DNA of 64,000 nt, taken from Selenomonadaceae bacterium (GTDB lineage: Bacteria > Bacillota > Negativicutes > Selenomonadales > Selenomonadaceae). Within the stretch, counting starts at the first letter, position 1. Every line of letters begins with the position of its first letter. This document shows, one piece after another, positions 32,259 to 41,620 of the stretch. Made by a program: the position numbers and the translations under genes. The DNA lies in assembly GCA_017549815.1 (NCBI GenBank), contig JAFYNH010000066.1, positions 1-64,000 of the forward strand. Direction: 5' to 3'. The notes under the pieces are model-generated. The model was not told where the DNA came from. It did no database searches and worked only from the letters and a program-made list of their open reading frames with translations.

Positions 32259-32798
32259 ATGCGGCGTACCGCGATTTTGATGAAAAACAACGTGATATTA
32301 ACGGGCTTTATGGGAACGGGCAAAACAAGCTTGGGAAAACTTTTGGCGACGCGACTCGGCAGACCGTTTATTGACATTGATAAAAAAATTGAGGACGAAA
32401 ACCGAATGTCGATTCCGAAAATTTTTGAGCAATACGGCGAGGAACATTTTCGCGCCCTTGAAAAAGCGGCAGTCAAAGAACTCAGCGAACGACGCGGGCT
32501 TATTATAGCGACGGGCGGCGGCACGATTAAGGACGAAGAAAATCTTAACCTGCTTAAAAATTCGGGCGTGATGATTTGCTTGACGACCGAGCCGGAAGAA
32601 ATATTTAATCGAACTGCACGGCGCGGCGAACGCCCTGTATTAGACGGCGGCGGTAATGAACGGCTTGAGACGATTAAAAAACTTTTGGCGGAGCGGAAAA
32701 AATTTTACGACCGCGCAGATTATCAAGTCGACACGACAAATTGGTCGCCGATTCAAATTATCGATGACATTTGCAGATATTTGAGGCAGTTTAGGTAG
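32259..32798 (+). CDS. aroK: shikimate kinase
   Basis: It phosphorylates shikimate with ATP. The 179 residues have P-loop GFMGTGKTSLG near 16, FIDIDKKIE near 36, the shikimate-binding FRALEKAAV near 63 and IATGGGTIK near 83. The lid RRGERPVLDGG is near 125. ATG 32259 has AAGGAG four bases upstream. The stop codon falls inside a tandem repeat of TTTAGGTAG. Confidence 0.95.
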   Translation: MRRTAILMKNNVILTGFMGTGKTSLGKLLATRLGRPFIDIDKKIEDENRMSIPKIFEQYGEEHFRALEKAAVKELSERRGLIIATGGGTIKDEENLNLLKNSGVMICLTTEPEEIFNRTARRGERPVLDGGGNERLETIKKLLAERKKFYDRADYQVDTTNWSPIQIIDDICRYLRQFR

Positions 32799-32848
32799 TT
32801 TAGGTAGTTTAGGTAATAGGGGATAGGATTCAGGGGTTAGGTGATAAT
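32790..32848. repeat. tandem TTTAGGTAG repeat over the aroK stop
   Basis: Three 9-base units (32790, 32799, 32808), the last slightly changed, then GGGGATAGGATTCAGGGGTT up to the aroB ribosome binding site. The aroK stop TAG (32796-32798) is the end of unit one. Confidence 0.75.
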
Positions 32849-33898
32849 ATGGAAAAAGTTTTGGTCAATCTCGATAAGAACAGTTACGAAATCTTTATCG
32901 GCTCAAAAATTTTGGGCGGCGTCGATAAATTTGTTGAAGGAAAGGCTTTGCTCGTAACTCAGAAAAATATTTTTGATACCTGTGCGGAAAATTTTCCTTA
33001 TGAAGTCGCCTTCATACCCGACGGCGAAACTTCTAAGAGTCTGCAAGAGGCTGAAAAACTTTATACGCGGGCGATTGAACTTGGGCTTGATAGAAAGTCC
33101 GTAATAATCGCATTGGGCGGCGGCGTTGTCGGAGATTTAGCGGGCTTTGTGGCGGCAACTTTCATGCGCGGCATTTCGCTGATTCAAATTCCTACGACGC
33201 TTTTGGCGCAAGTTGATTCGAGCGTAGGCGGCAAGACGGCTGTAAATCACAAGCTGGGCAAAAATTTAATCGGCGCATTTCATCAACCCCGCGCAGTTTT
33301 TATCGACTTAAATTTTTTGAAGACGTTGCCCGAACGCGAAATTAAATCGGGACTTGGCGAAGTCGTCAAATACGGCGTGATTAGCGACGAAAATTTTTTC
33401 ACTTACCTTGAAGACAACGCCGAGAAAATTTTTCAACGCGATTTAAAAACTTTGACGCACGTCGTCAAGCGTTCTTGCGAGATTAAGGCGGAAGTCGTCA
33501 GCACGGACGAAAAAGAATCGGGCTTGCGTCGGATTTTGAATTTCGGGCACACTGCTGCGCACGCAATCGAAGAGCAAACTCATTACGAAAAATATCGTCA
33601 CGGCGAGGCGGTTGCTGTTGGCATGATTGCGGCGGCTCGGATAAGTTTGGAGCTTGGCAAAACTTCTGCGGCGAACGTCGAGAGGCTTGAAAATCTCATA
33701 AAAAAATTCGGCATGATGACGACCTGTGCGGGTCTCAATGCCGATAAACTTTACGACGTGACTTTTCGCGATAAAAAGGCGGTTAGCGGCAAGGTTAATT
33801 GGGTACTAATGAAAAATTTTGGCGAAGTTGAAATTTGCTCTGACGTGCCTGCGCAGATTGTTAAAAAAGTTTTCGGGAGGTTGTGCAATGGAGATTAG
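32849..33898 (+). CDS. aroB: 3-dehydroquinate synthase
   Basis: The second shikimate-pathway step, cyclising DAHP to dehydroquinate with NAD and a divalent metal. The 349 residues show IPDGETSKSL near 53, the NAD-binding LGGGVVGDLAGF near 90, PTTLLAQVDSSVGGKT near 117 and the metal ligands in LNFGHTAAHAIE near 229. AGGTGA is upstream of ATG 32849. It overlaps ogg by 11 bases. Confidence 0.97.
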   Translation: MEKVLVNLDKNSYEIFIGSKILGGVDKFVEGKALLVTQKNIFDTCAENFPYEVAFIPDGETSKSLQEAEKLYTRAIELGLDRKSVIIALGGGVVGDLAGFVAATFMRGISLIQIPTTLLAQVDSSVGGKTAVNHKLGKNLIGAFHQPRAVFIDLNFLKTLPEREIKSGLGEVVKYGVISDENFFTYLEDNAEKIFQRDLKTLTHVVKRSCEIKAEVVSTDEKESGLRRILNFGHTAAHAIEEQTHYEKYRHGEAVAVGMIAAARISLELGKTSAANVERLENLIKKFGMMTTCAGLNADKLYDVTFRDKKAVSGKVNWVLMKNFGEVEICSDVPAQIVKKVFGRLCNGD

Positions 33899-34709
33899 AA
33901 TTGATGACGACTTCGACTTGAAAAAAATCGTCGACAGCGGGCAATGTTTCCGCCCAAAAGAAATTGAGCCGAATCAATTCCGCTTTATTGTCGGGGAAAA
34001 TATTTTACAAATCGGCAAGCGCGACGAAAATATTTTTGAGGTTGATTGTACAGCGGAAGACTGGGAACGCATTTGGAAAAATTATTTCGACTTGGAAACG
34101 AATTACGCGAGCATTCGACGCGATATTGAAGACTTTGCGGCGGGCAAATCTTACGAAAAAATCTTGCTTGACGCCTTAGAATTTGGCAAAGGGATTCGGA
34201 TTTTGAATCAAGAGCCTTTTGAAATGCTTATCAGTTTTATAATCAGTCAGCGGAAAAATATTCCTGCCATAAGGAGTTCGGTAGAAAGAATTTGCGCGAA
34301 GTTCGGGCGGCGCGTCGGCGAAGTTAATCTTTTCCCGCGCCTTGAAGAAATTTCTTCCGCGCAGATTGAAGATTTAAAAGGTCTCGGTTTGGCTTATCGG
34401 AAAGATTATATCCGAAATGCTCTGGATAAAATTTTGAGCGGCGAGATAAATTTAGACGCATTGAAAAATTTTTCGGACGGGGAACTTGTCGAGGAGCTTA
34501 AGAAAATTAAAGGCGTCGGCGATAAGGTTGCGAATTGCGTTGCGTTGTTTGCTTATCACAGAGTAAATCGCGCTCCCGTCGACGTGTGGATTAAACGGGC
34601 GATTGACGAAGATTTTAACGGCGAAAATATCTTTGAAACCTTCGGAACAAACGCGGGCATTCTTCAGCAATATATTTTCTATCATAAGCGGTCGATTTCT
34701 CGCGGTTAA
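33888..34709 (+). CDS. ogg: 8-oxoguanine DNA glycosylase / AP lyase (OGG1 type)
   Basis: It removes 8-oxoguanine from DNA. ATG 33888 has GGGAGG eight bases upstream; a longer frame starting inside aroB is not coding. The 273 residues have an N-terminal OGG-N domain (GQCFRPKEIE near 18), the helix-hairpin-helix KKIKGVGDKVAN near 205 and the catalytic lysine and aspartate in GDKVANC and PVDVWIKRA. It ends one base before the stop of the opposing zorD. Confidence 0.9.
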   Translation: MEIRIDDDFDLKKIVDSGQCFRPKEIEPNQFRFIVGENILQIGKRDENIFEVDCTAEDWERIWKNYFDLETNYASIRRDIEDFAAGKSYEKILLDALEFGKGIRILNQEPFEMLISFIISQRKNIPAIRSSVERICAKFGRRVGEVNLFPRLEEISSAQIEDLKGLGLAYRKDYIRNALDKILSGEINLDALKNFSDGELVEELKKIKGVGDKVANCVALFAYHRVNRAPVDVWIKRAIDEDFNGENIFETFGTNAGILQQYIFYHKRSISRG

Positions 34710-34710
34710 T

Positions 34711-37683
34711 TCAGCACTTCAAGATTTTGTTATCGGAGAGCAAAGTTTCAAGCTCGCGGCGGGTGATTAATTTCACGCCGTTTTTTTGTGCAAGTTCAAT
34801 CGCGCCCGAAGTGAAATTTTTGGCATTGGTGACGACGACGGGTTGAAATTTTATCCCAAAATATTTTTGCTCATAATAGCCGATTGCCGCGCAGATTTCT
34901 TGAATTCCGTCATTGCCAATAGATTTTTCGGGATTTTCTCTGTGCTTGCATTGAATCAAAAGCCCCGTATTGTCCATTGTAGATTTAACGACGACATCCG
35001 CGCCAAAATCATTTGTGGCAGGAGTTTGCACCGCCGTAAAATTCCTCATGCTGTTATATAAATCCGAAATAATTTGCTCAAAAGTCAGCCCCGTAACCAA
35101 ATCAACGTCCTTAATCGTCCAATAATCCGTGTCCAAAATTTCTTTGGGCAAATTCATAATCGATATTAAAGTTTCTATATCGCTGTCAGTCTCGGCGGTC
35201 GGAAATAAAACTTTCGCGCTTAAATCTCGCTTGTAGCCCAAAAGTATTTCCAAATTCTCGTCAAAAGTTTTGTTGCGCAGATTTTTATTGCAAGCGAGCG
35301 GCAGATAAACATTAACAACTTTTTCCTGCCCGATTCGATAAACGCGGTCGGTTGCTTGATTTTCTTTAGCGGGATTCCACGTCCTGCCGAGATGAATAAC
35401 GTTATTTGCCTCCGTTATCGTAAAGCCGACGCCTGCCGCTTCGGGTGAAAGTATAAGCACATTAAAGCCGTCAAACCTTTTGAAGTCGTCGATTAACCTT
35501 TGACGCGCCGAGCCGTTCATTGTTCCGTTTATAGGCGGCAAAATTGTTATTCCAAACTTTTTTCCGAGTAAATGCCTTAATATTTCTTGCATGTTCCGAT
35601 TCGTGAGGAAGATTAGGACTTTTTCGCCGCGAGTTTTTATTTCGTCGAGGATTTTGAAGGTTTTTATCAGCCGCGCCGAACGATTTATTATTTCGTCCGC
35701 GTCGAGTTCAAAAAATTTTTCATGAGCCATAGTTTTTAAGTCGGGATGCAATGAAACTTCGCGCAGTCGTTGAATAAAATTTAAAGGCGTCTGAAATCCT
35801 CCGCGTCGATACTTTTCCAGCACCGAGCAATAAATTTTGCTTTGATAAGGCGGCATTTCTTCGCGGCAAAGTTTAATATTTTTCACGGGCAAATTTTCTA
35901 AGTAATCTTCCTTCATGCGCCTAATAATCAGCGGCTTTAATTTCTTTTTTATTTCCTCGCCGAGTCGCTTAATATTTTTGTCCGTCAAGCCGTCAATATA
36001 TTTTGCTTTGAACGTTGTTAAATTTTCCAAATGTGCAGGCTGTACAAAGTCCATTATGCTCCATAAATCCACCCACGAATTTTCAACAGGCGTCCCGCTT
36101 AAACAAATTGCGAAGTCGTATTTCATTGCCTTGAGTGCCTTAGTTATCCCTGCTTTGGGATTTTTTATTTTCTGCGCCTCGTCGGCAACAATAATGCTCC
36201 AAGAAATTTCGGCGAACGAAAATTGATAATCGCTCAAAGTTTCGTAGGTCGTCAGTGCAAGGGCGTTTGGCGGTAAATTTCTAAGCGATAATTTTCTTTT
36301 TTTATTCGGAGTGAGTTCATTCGTAAAAAATTTTTTAAGGGCGTTTCCGTGCAAAGGAATTACTTCGCTGAAAATATTTCCGCGCAGAAATTTTTTGTAC
36401 TCGATTTGCCAATTCATAAGAAGGGCGGTCGGCGCAACGATTAATATTGGGAAATTTATTTTCTCGTAATCCGCGCAGAATTTTTTTAAGCCACCTATGA
36501 AAATCAGCGTCTGCAACGTCTTGCCCAGCCCCATATCGTCCGCATTTAAAATCCCGTGCCAGCGACTGTCCTTCCAAATTTGCGACATATGCCATACGCC
36601 TTGAATTTGATGAGGATACAGTTTTACTCTGGGACAAAGCACGTCGGCAAAAAATTTCCCCTTCCGCTCAACCGAATTTTTTTCGTAAATGTTACTCTCC
36701 TCATTTTCCTTTATCTTGAGAGCAAAGATTTTTGAACGTGGAGGATTTTCTTCTGTATTTGTTGGTGAAGTTTCGCCTTCGCCCCAATTTATTCCCCAAC
36801 TTGAATTTTGATAAGCGGGAACTTGCTCAATTTCTTCAATGCCGATAACGCGGTCGGAATAATTGAAATCAAACGCATCGCCAGAAAATAATTCTTTGGG
36901 CTGGAGTTTATAGCGGGCGGCTTCGGCTTTACTCAACGTTCCGACAGATTTAATTTGTGCAAGCCCTTCACGTAATGTATTTGAAAAAATGTATTGCGCT
37001 CCGTCTTTTCCTTTGTAAACGCTTGAAATTCTGTTGCGCTTACCAAAAACCGTTTGAAAATCCGCGCTGTCCATCGGTTCCAATTCGCCTTTGTCATTTT
37101 TACCAAGCAAAATCGGTTGAACTTTGACCGCATCGCCGCTTTCCGTAAATTCAACGTCGAGTTTATCGGGAACAATGATATTTTTATTCTTTTCTGAAAT
37201 GTAGCCGTCAATTTTAGCCTCAGATTTCGCCGCAATCTGTTGAATTTGCTTGACTGTCAGCAAAGGTTCTTCGCTAGAAATATTTTCATTGCCGATTTTT
37301 GCAAGATTAATCAGCGCGAATTGGTCTGCATTGAGTCGGAAAATATTTTCGCCGCCGATTTTGAGTAAGCCGCCGTTAATTTGCGGTTTGGTTATCGCTC
37401 GTCCGTCCGAATTCAAAAACTCGACGACGTATTTAAAATTTTTTCCGATATATCCTTCCGTCCGAATCGAAAGTTGATACGGGTTGCAAGGCGGCAATTT
37501 TAAAAGTTCGGCGTCCTCTTCCGATAATAAAAACGATTTTTCAAACGGAATTAACGTTCCGCCCGCCGAAATCTGCGCGGAATCTTCGAGAATCAGCGTT
37601 TCTAACTTCAATTTAATTGCAGCCGATAAATTTTCTTGCGGGAAAAAATATCCGTCATTTGTCGCTTGCCATGTCGCATTCAA
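34711..37683 (-). CDS. zorD: ZorD: SNF2 helicase fused to an Mrr-like nuclease
   Basis: The 990-residue effector of type I Zorya anti-phage defence. Residues ~370-830 form a SNF2 helicase: Walker A DDMGLGKT near 385, Walker B DEAQK near 505, SGTPVEN near 535, and motif VI ATDRVYRIGQ near 800. The C-terminal ~110 residues hold a PD-(D/E)XK/Mrr-type nuclease (DFGADVVV ... LLIQCKHREN). A ~350-residue N-terminal region is less clear. It starts within the zorC stop (four-base overlap). This gene looks intact, unlike zorA and zorB. Confidence 0.9.
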   Translation of the reverse strand: MNATWQATNDGYFFPQENLSAAIKLKLETLILEDSAQISAGGTLIPFEKSFLLSEEDAELLKLPPCNPYQLSIRTEGYIGKNFKYVVEFLNSDGRAITKPQINGGLLKIGGENIFRLNADQFALINLAKIGNENISSEEPLLTVKQIQQIAAKSEAKIDGYISEKNKNIIVPDKLDVEFTESGDAVKVQPILLGKNDKGELEPMDSADFQTVFGKRNRISSVYKGKDGAQYIFSNTLREGLAQIKSVGTLSKAEAARYKLQPKELFSGDAFDFNYSDRVIGIEEIEQVPAYQNSSWGINWGEGETSPTNTEENPPRSKIFALKIKENEESNIYEKNSVERKGKFFADVLCPRVKLYPHQIQGVWHMSQIWKDSRWHGILNADDMGLGKTLQTLIFIGGLKKFCADYEKINFPILIVAPTALLMNWQIEYKKFLRGNIFSEVIPLHGNALKKFFTNELTPNKKRKLSLRNLPPNALALTTYETLSDYQFSFAEISWSIIVADEAQKIKNPKAGITKALKAMKYDFAICLSGTPVENSWVDLWSIMDFVQPAHLENLTTFKAKYIDGLTDKNIKRLGEEIKKKLKPLIIRRMKEDYLENLPVKNIKLCREEMPPYQSKIYCSVLEKYRRGGFQTPLNFIQRLREVSLHPDLKTMAHEKFFELDADEIINRSARLIKTFKILDEIKTRGEKVLIFLTNRNMQEILRHLLGKKFGITILPPINGTMNGSARQRLIDDFKRFDGFNVLILSPEAAGVGFTITEANNVIHLGRTWNPAKENQATDRVYRIGQEKVVNVYLPLACNKNLRNKTFDENLEILLGYKRDLSAKVLFPTAETDSDIETLISIMNLPKEILDTDYWTIKDVDLVTGLTFEQIISDLYNSMRNFTAVQTPATNDFGADVVVKSTMDNTGLLIQCKHRENPEKSIGNDGIQEICAAIGYYEQKYFGIKFQPVVVTNAKNFTSGAIELAQKNGVKLITRRELETLLSDNKILKC

Positions 37684-39065
37684 CTTTCAAACCTCCTATC
37701 ATGAATACCACAATTTTTTTCAAGCCACTTACTGACTTTATGTTGCCATGAAATTATTTCGCCTGAATTTTCGTCACGTGAATCTTTATGAACCCATCTT
37801 CCTTTGCCATCGTCAGCAACAGGAACTTCCATCATTTTGGTTTTAGAAATATTGTTTCCAATGTAATCTTTCACACGCTGTGCCGGATAAACTCTTAATG
37901 CTCCGTTGTGGCTCCATTCAGCAAAAATATAACTTCCAATTTGAAATAAAAAACCGCTTTTATCTTTATCATAGTTACCGAGTAATTTTCCATGAATTCT
38001 CATATCTTTCAACTGATAAGCAATTTCTTGCGCGTTGCTTCCGAGAACAACCCATGTATTTCCGATATAGGGAAGATAAAATTTCCAAAAAAATTCTCGC
38101 TCATCCCACATTTTAATATTGGCTATAGCTTTATCACGTTCTTCTTGAGTTTTAACCAAAGCTAATGCCTTTCTAAGCACTTCGCGAGTAATTTCAAAGA
38201 AAATTCTCAAGTCGTCTTCGGCAATCCAAGCTTTAAAAATTTCTTTGGACTTTTCCGAAACTCTATCCCAACTAAAACGCCTGTCGCCAAAGCGCGGGTC
38301 GCCCAATCTCCGATAAAAAACATCTATGCACTTTTTCTTTCCAAAATTTTGATTGACAACTACATTTTGAATCATTGCGTCTGCTAAATCAGGGAAAATA
38401 TTTTGATAAGTATCAAATTCGGCGTCGAGTTCGTCTAAAATCACAAACTGATCGGTGATAAACTTAGGCATACGAAAAAAATTCCTAAGCGACGCTTGAA
38501 TAAACTTTGAGGTCTTATAAAAATTTGACAGCCCGATTGTCTCAAGAGAATTCGTAACGCTCAATTTATCCGCGAAAAGCCGCGCCATATTCATAAAACG
38601 TTCGTTGGCAAAAAGTTTATCACTCGCCGCAAAAATTTTCCTCAGCGATACGGTATCAACGTTACGAATAGCATTTAATTTTTGTCGAAGTAGTTCGGTT
38701 TTTTTAGAGCCGTCATAGTTCAAAAGATAGACGCTCAAAACGCCGCGCAGATGACTTGTCCGCGAAAAGTCCATAAATCGCAAAATTTTTATCGCTTCAT
38801 TATAAGTTATCGACGAATCGTAAATTATAAACGGCAAATTTCTAATCTCTCGTGAAGAAAAATTATAATCACCGCATAGAAATTTCACCAGCAAAGGTTT
38901 TAAAATATCTTCGGGCGGCTCGGCGGGCTTATCGACTGTTATTCCGTCCAAAAACTTTTCCAGCGCGTTCATACTGAAATTAAAATTGGCGGCGTTCAAA
39001 GTCTTTGCAACGTTGCGCAAATCTCTAATCGAGCCGCGCAGATTTAAATTTTCTTCATCACTCAT
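37680..39065 (-). CDS. zorC: ZorC: EH-signature protein of type I Zorya
   Basis: A 461-residue soluble protein recognised by position and by its C-terminal EH_signature-like region (WVVLGSNAQEIAYQLKDMRI, then FAEWSHNGALRVYPA and the tail WQHKVSKW). In Zorya, ZorC and ZorD act on phage DNA after the ZorAB motor is triggered. The frame is open and overlaps zorB and zorD by four bases each, so the genes are translationally linked. Confidence 0.85.
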   Translation of the reverse strand: MSDEENLNLRGSIRDLRNVAKTLNAANFNFSMNALEKFLDGITVDKPAEPPEDILKPLLVKFLCGDYNFSSREIRNLPFIIYDSSITYNEAIKILRFMDFSRTSHLRGVLSVYLLNYDGSKKTELLRQKLNAIRNVDTVSLRKIFAASDKLFANERFMNMARLFADKLSVTNSLETIGLSNFYKTSKFIQASLRNFFRMPKFITDQFVILDELDAEFDTYQNIFPDLADAMIQNVVVNQNFGKKKCIDVFYRRLGDPRFGDRRFSWDRVSEKSKEIFKAWIAEDDLRIFFEITREVLRKALALVKTQEERDKAIANIKMWDEREFFWKFYLPYIGNTWVVLGSNAQEIAYQLKDMRIHGKLLGNYDKDKSGFLFQIGSYIFAEWSHNGALRVYPAQRVKDYIGNNISKTKMMEVPVADDGKGRWVHKDSRDENSGEIISWQHKVSKWLEKNCGIHDRRFES

Positions 39066-39697
39066 CGCGCCAACTCCTCCCTTACAAATCCTACAATGTC
39101 TATGTCTTTTTCAGACGGCGGCGTCATTGAAAATCTTATGTCAATTCGTCGATTATCGCGCCGACCTGCCTCCGTTGAATTTTCTGCTATTGGTCGCGTG
39201 TCCGAATAGCCGCTTACCGAAAAAATCATTTCGCCCTTGTCATTTAACAGCGTCATTAAGTTTGGATTTGCTCCGCTCATCGTCAGCCATGTATTTATCG
39301 CCCGTTTCGTCGACAGTTCCCAATTCGACGGGAAAATTTCTGTAACTATCGGCACGTTGTCTGTATGTCCTTCGATAAAAATTGTTTCGACGCGCCCTTT
39401 AAATTTCTCCGAGTTCAGCGCGACTTCTAAGACGTTGCCCAATTTTTTTATGACGACTTGCCCCTGTGGTTTCACGTCTGCAAGTCCCACGTCGAATAAT
39501 ACGCCCTCCGAAATTCTTAATATGCCGTGTTGTTCATCTATAGTAACTGTTATTCCTTCGCGCTTAAGTTCTTCCTGCATAAAACGCAATAATTCCGCAC
39601 GGGTTACGTCGTTTTGAGTCAGTTGAGCCGTCGCTTGACTGAAATTCAGTATAAAATACGACAGCACCAAGATAAAAATCGCCAATAAACCCGACAT
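39062..39697 (-). pseudogene. zorB: ZorB remnant: MotB/OmpA-like, N-terminus lost
   Basis: The 211-residue frame keeps the membrane helix (MSGLLAIFILVLSYFIL) and an OmpA-like peptidoglycan-binding domain (FIEGHTDNVPIV, SGYSDTRPI, RRDNRRIDIRF). In MotB/ZorB proteins a channel aspartate lies just before the helix, as (A)D-x-M-S/T. Here that position reads HFIMSG, with no aspartate, and a stop codon is a few codons upstream. No ribosome binding site precedes ATG 39697. The upstream DNA belongs to zorA, so a deletion has joined the two. Confidence 0.8.
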
Positions 39698-40304
39698 TAT
39701 GAAGTGTTTCTAAAAGTTGTTCGTTCATGATGTTAGCGATTTCGTTGGCAGTGTTCAATTTCTTGTCAATGTCGTTTGAAAATCTGTCAAGGGCGGCTGA
39801 AAATCTGTCCATTTGTGAGCCGACACCTTTAGTAAAAATTTCTCCGACCTTATCGACTCCTCCCGCCCCTAATTTTTCAATCGCCGTGCAGATTCTATCG
39901 ACTTGTGGCAAAATTTTTTCTTCAAGTTTGTCGCAAAGCGTTTCGACGGCGTCATTTATGCGTTCGTCAAGCCCTTCGTAAATAGCTCGTGCCACGTCCT
40001 CGCCAATATTTTTCAGAATAACTCTTTGGTCGCCGATGTCTTTAGCGATATTTTTTAATTCCGTCGTTTGACTTTGAGATTCGGAATAACTTTTTTCGAG
40101 CCAAGAATTTTCCATTGCCGCTTGCCCGACGATATTTTTTATTTCGTTATTACTTTTAGCAAGCCAATCTTCGACAGAGCGGCGCGGAAATGTTTCGTCC
40201 AATTTTCCAACCAACGCATTGATATTTTTTTGAAACTTAACTAAAAGCAAATGATGAATACCGCTGTAAATCAAGGCGGCACCGATTCCGACAAGCGAAG
40301 TCAC
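39564..40304 (-). pseudogene. zorA: ZorA remnant: MotA/TolQ-like, both ends damaged
   Basis: The frame holds the last membrane helix of a MotA-like subunit (FVTSLVGIGAALIYSG) and part of the long coiled-coil tail to ~residue 200. Intact type I ZorA has additional N-terminal helices and a longer tail; this one is about one third of that. Upstream the same frame stays open to 40424, but that DNA is the rpsA terminator. Downstream, after NEQLLETL, the frame runs into zorB DNA out of register and ends in a nonsense tail. The GTG at 40304 has no clear ribosome binding site. Confidence 0.8.
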
Positions 40305-40367
40305 AAACGCCGATTCAACGCCCGATAAAAGTTGCGCAATGCTACTCTTTAAAAATAGAAAAGAATC

Positions 40368-40406
40368 AAAAGAGGCTCTGTCCCCTGCGCGGGAGCAAAG
40401 CCTCTT
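40368..40406 (-). terminator. rpsA terminator
   Basis: On the minus strand AAGAGGCT pairs with AGCCTCTT, with an inner CTCC/GGGG and a T-rich tail. It lies at the boundary where the zorA remnant begins. Confidence 0.75.
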
Positions 40407-40438
40407 CTTAAATTTGCGGGAGTCTTACCGATTAATTA

Positions 40439-41620
40439 TTACTCAACAGGCGTTTCTTCGGCGGAATTAACCGCGACTTCGCCTTTGGGCTGATAACGTC
40501 TGTAATTGGCGTTGCTACTGTCACGACGCGCACGATTAATCGACAGTGAAATTCTCTTGCGCTTTTGGTCGATACGCAAAACTTTAACCTTAACAATGTC
40601 GCCAACCGCTACAGCCTCGTCAGCATTTTCGATACGACGGTCGCTAAGTTCGCCCATCGGGATTAAGCCGTCAAAACCCGGCTCAATTTCCATGAACGCG
40701 CCAAACTTCGCGAGCTTGACGATTTTGCCTTCGATAAGTTCGCCTTCCTTAAATTGCTCTGCTTTATCGAGCCAAGGATCGCGCTGAGTCTGTTTAATCG
40801 AAAGGGAAATCCTGTGCGCTTCGGGATCGATATTTTTAACGTAAACCTTAACTTCCTGCCCGACTTTAAGAATTTCGGAAGGTTGGGAAATGCGCTCCCA
40901 AGAAAGGTCGGAAATGTGCGCAAGCCCGTCGACGCCGCCTATATCAATGAACGCGCCGTAATCGACGAGACGTTTAACAGTACCGTCGAGAATGTCGCCT
41001 TCATGTATTGTACTGAAAACTTCTTGCTGTTTAGATTCGCGTTCACGTTCGAGAAGTTGACGACGACTCAAGACAAGGCGACGCTTATGCGATTCAATTT
41101 CAATCGGCAATGCTTTGACGGTCTGACCGACATAGGAGCTTAAATCTTTTACAAAATGAAGTTCCATTTGCGACGCGGGAATAAAGCCGCGCAGTCCGTT
41201 GACGGTCGCAGTTAAGCCGCCCTTAACGACGTTGGTAATTTTTGCGTCGACGGTCTCAAGGTCTTCCGTTTCGGGATCCTCGTTGTGATTCTTAATCGCA
41301 CGCAAATCGTCCCAAACGACTTCGGCATCGGCTTTAATTTTGGAAAGAACGCCGCCATTTTCGCCGCCGAGCGATTGAATGTAAACTTTAATTTTGTCGC
41401 CGACTTTGACGACTTCCTCCGCCGAATCGGGTTCAGGGATTGCCAATTCTTTTTTCGGAATGGCGATTTCCTGCTTGTAGCCGATGTCGACGTAAGCTTC
41501 TTCGCGTTTGACTTGGACGACAGTCCCCTCAACAATTTCATGCTCACGAATGTTTTGAATACTACCCGACTCTTCAAGAAGAGCACCCATGTCTTCCATA
41601 CTCTTTAAATCTTCTGACAC
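40439..41620 (-). CDS. rpsA: 30S ribosomal protein S1
   Basis: A 393-residue protein with four S1 RNA-binding repeats (about 27-100, 120-180, 200-275 and 285-360), the short Firmicute form of S1. Typical repeat segments are DGTVKRLVDYGAFIDIGGVDGLAHISDLSW and its counterparts, here cut to one mention: GLAHISDLSWERI near 232. It aids mRNA binding by the ribosome. It overlaps the ispH 3' end by 16 bases; the ispH-rpsA pair is conserved in Firmicutes. Confidence 0.94.
   Translation of the reverse strand: MSEDLKSMEDMGALLEESGSIQNIREHEIVEGTVVQVKREEAYVDIGYKQEIAIPKKELAIPEPDSAEEVVKVGDKIKVYIQSLGGENGGVLSKIKADAEVVWDDLRAIKNHNEDPETEDLETVDAKITNVVKGGLTATVNGLRGFIPASQMELHFVKDLSSYVGQTVKALPIEIESHKRRLVLSRRQLLERERESKQQEVFSTIHEGDILDGTVKRLVDYGAFIDIGGVDGLAHISDLSWERISQPSEILKVGQEVKVYVKNIDPEAHRISLSIKQTQRDPWLDKAEQFKEGELIEGKIVKLAKFGAFMEIEPGFDGLIPMGELSDRRIENADEAVAVGDIVKVKVLRIDQKRKRISLSINRARRDSSNANYRRYQPKGEVAVNSAEETPVE

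Noticed and set aside
34711-40430. A working Zorya system
   Set aside because: zorA and zorB lack essential membrane parts and start signals.
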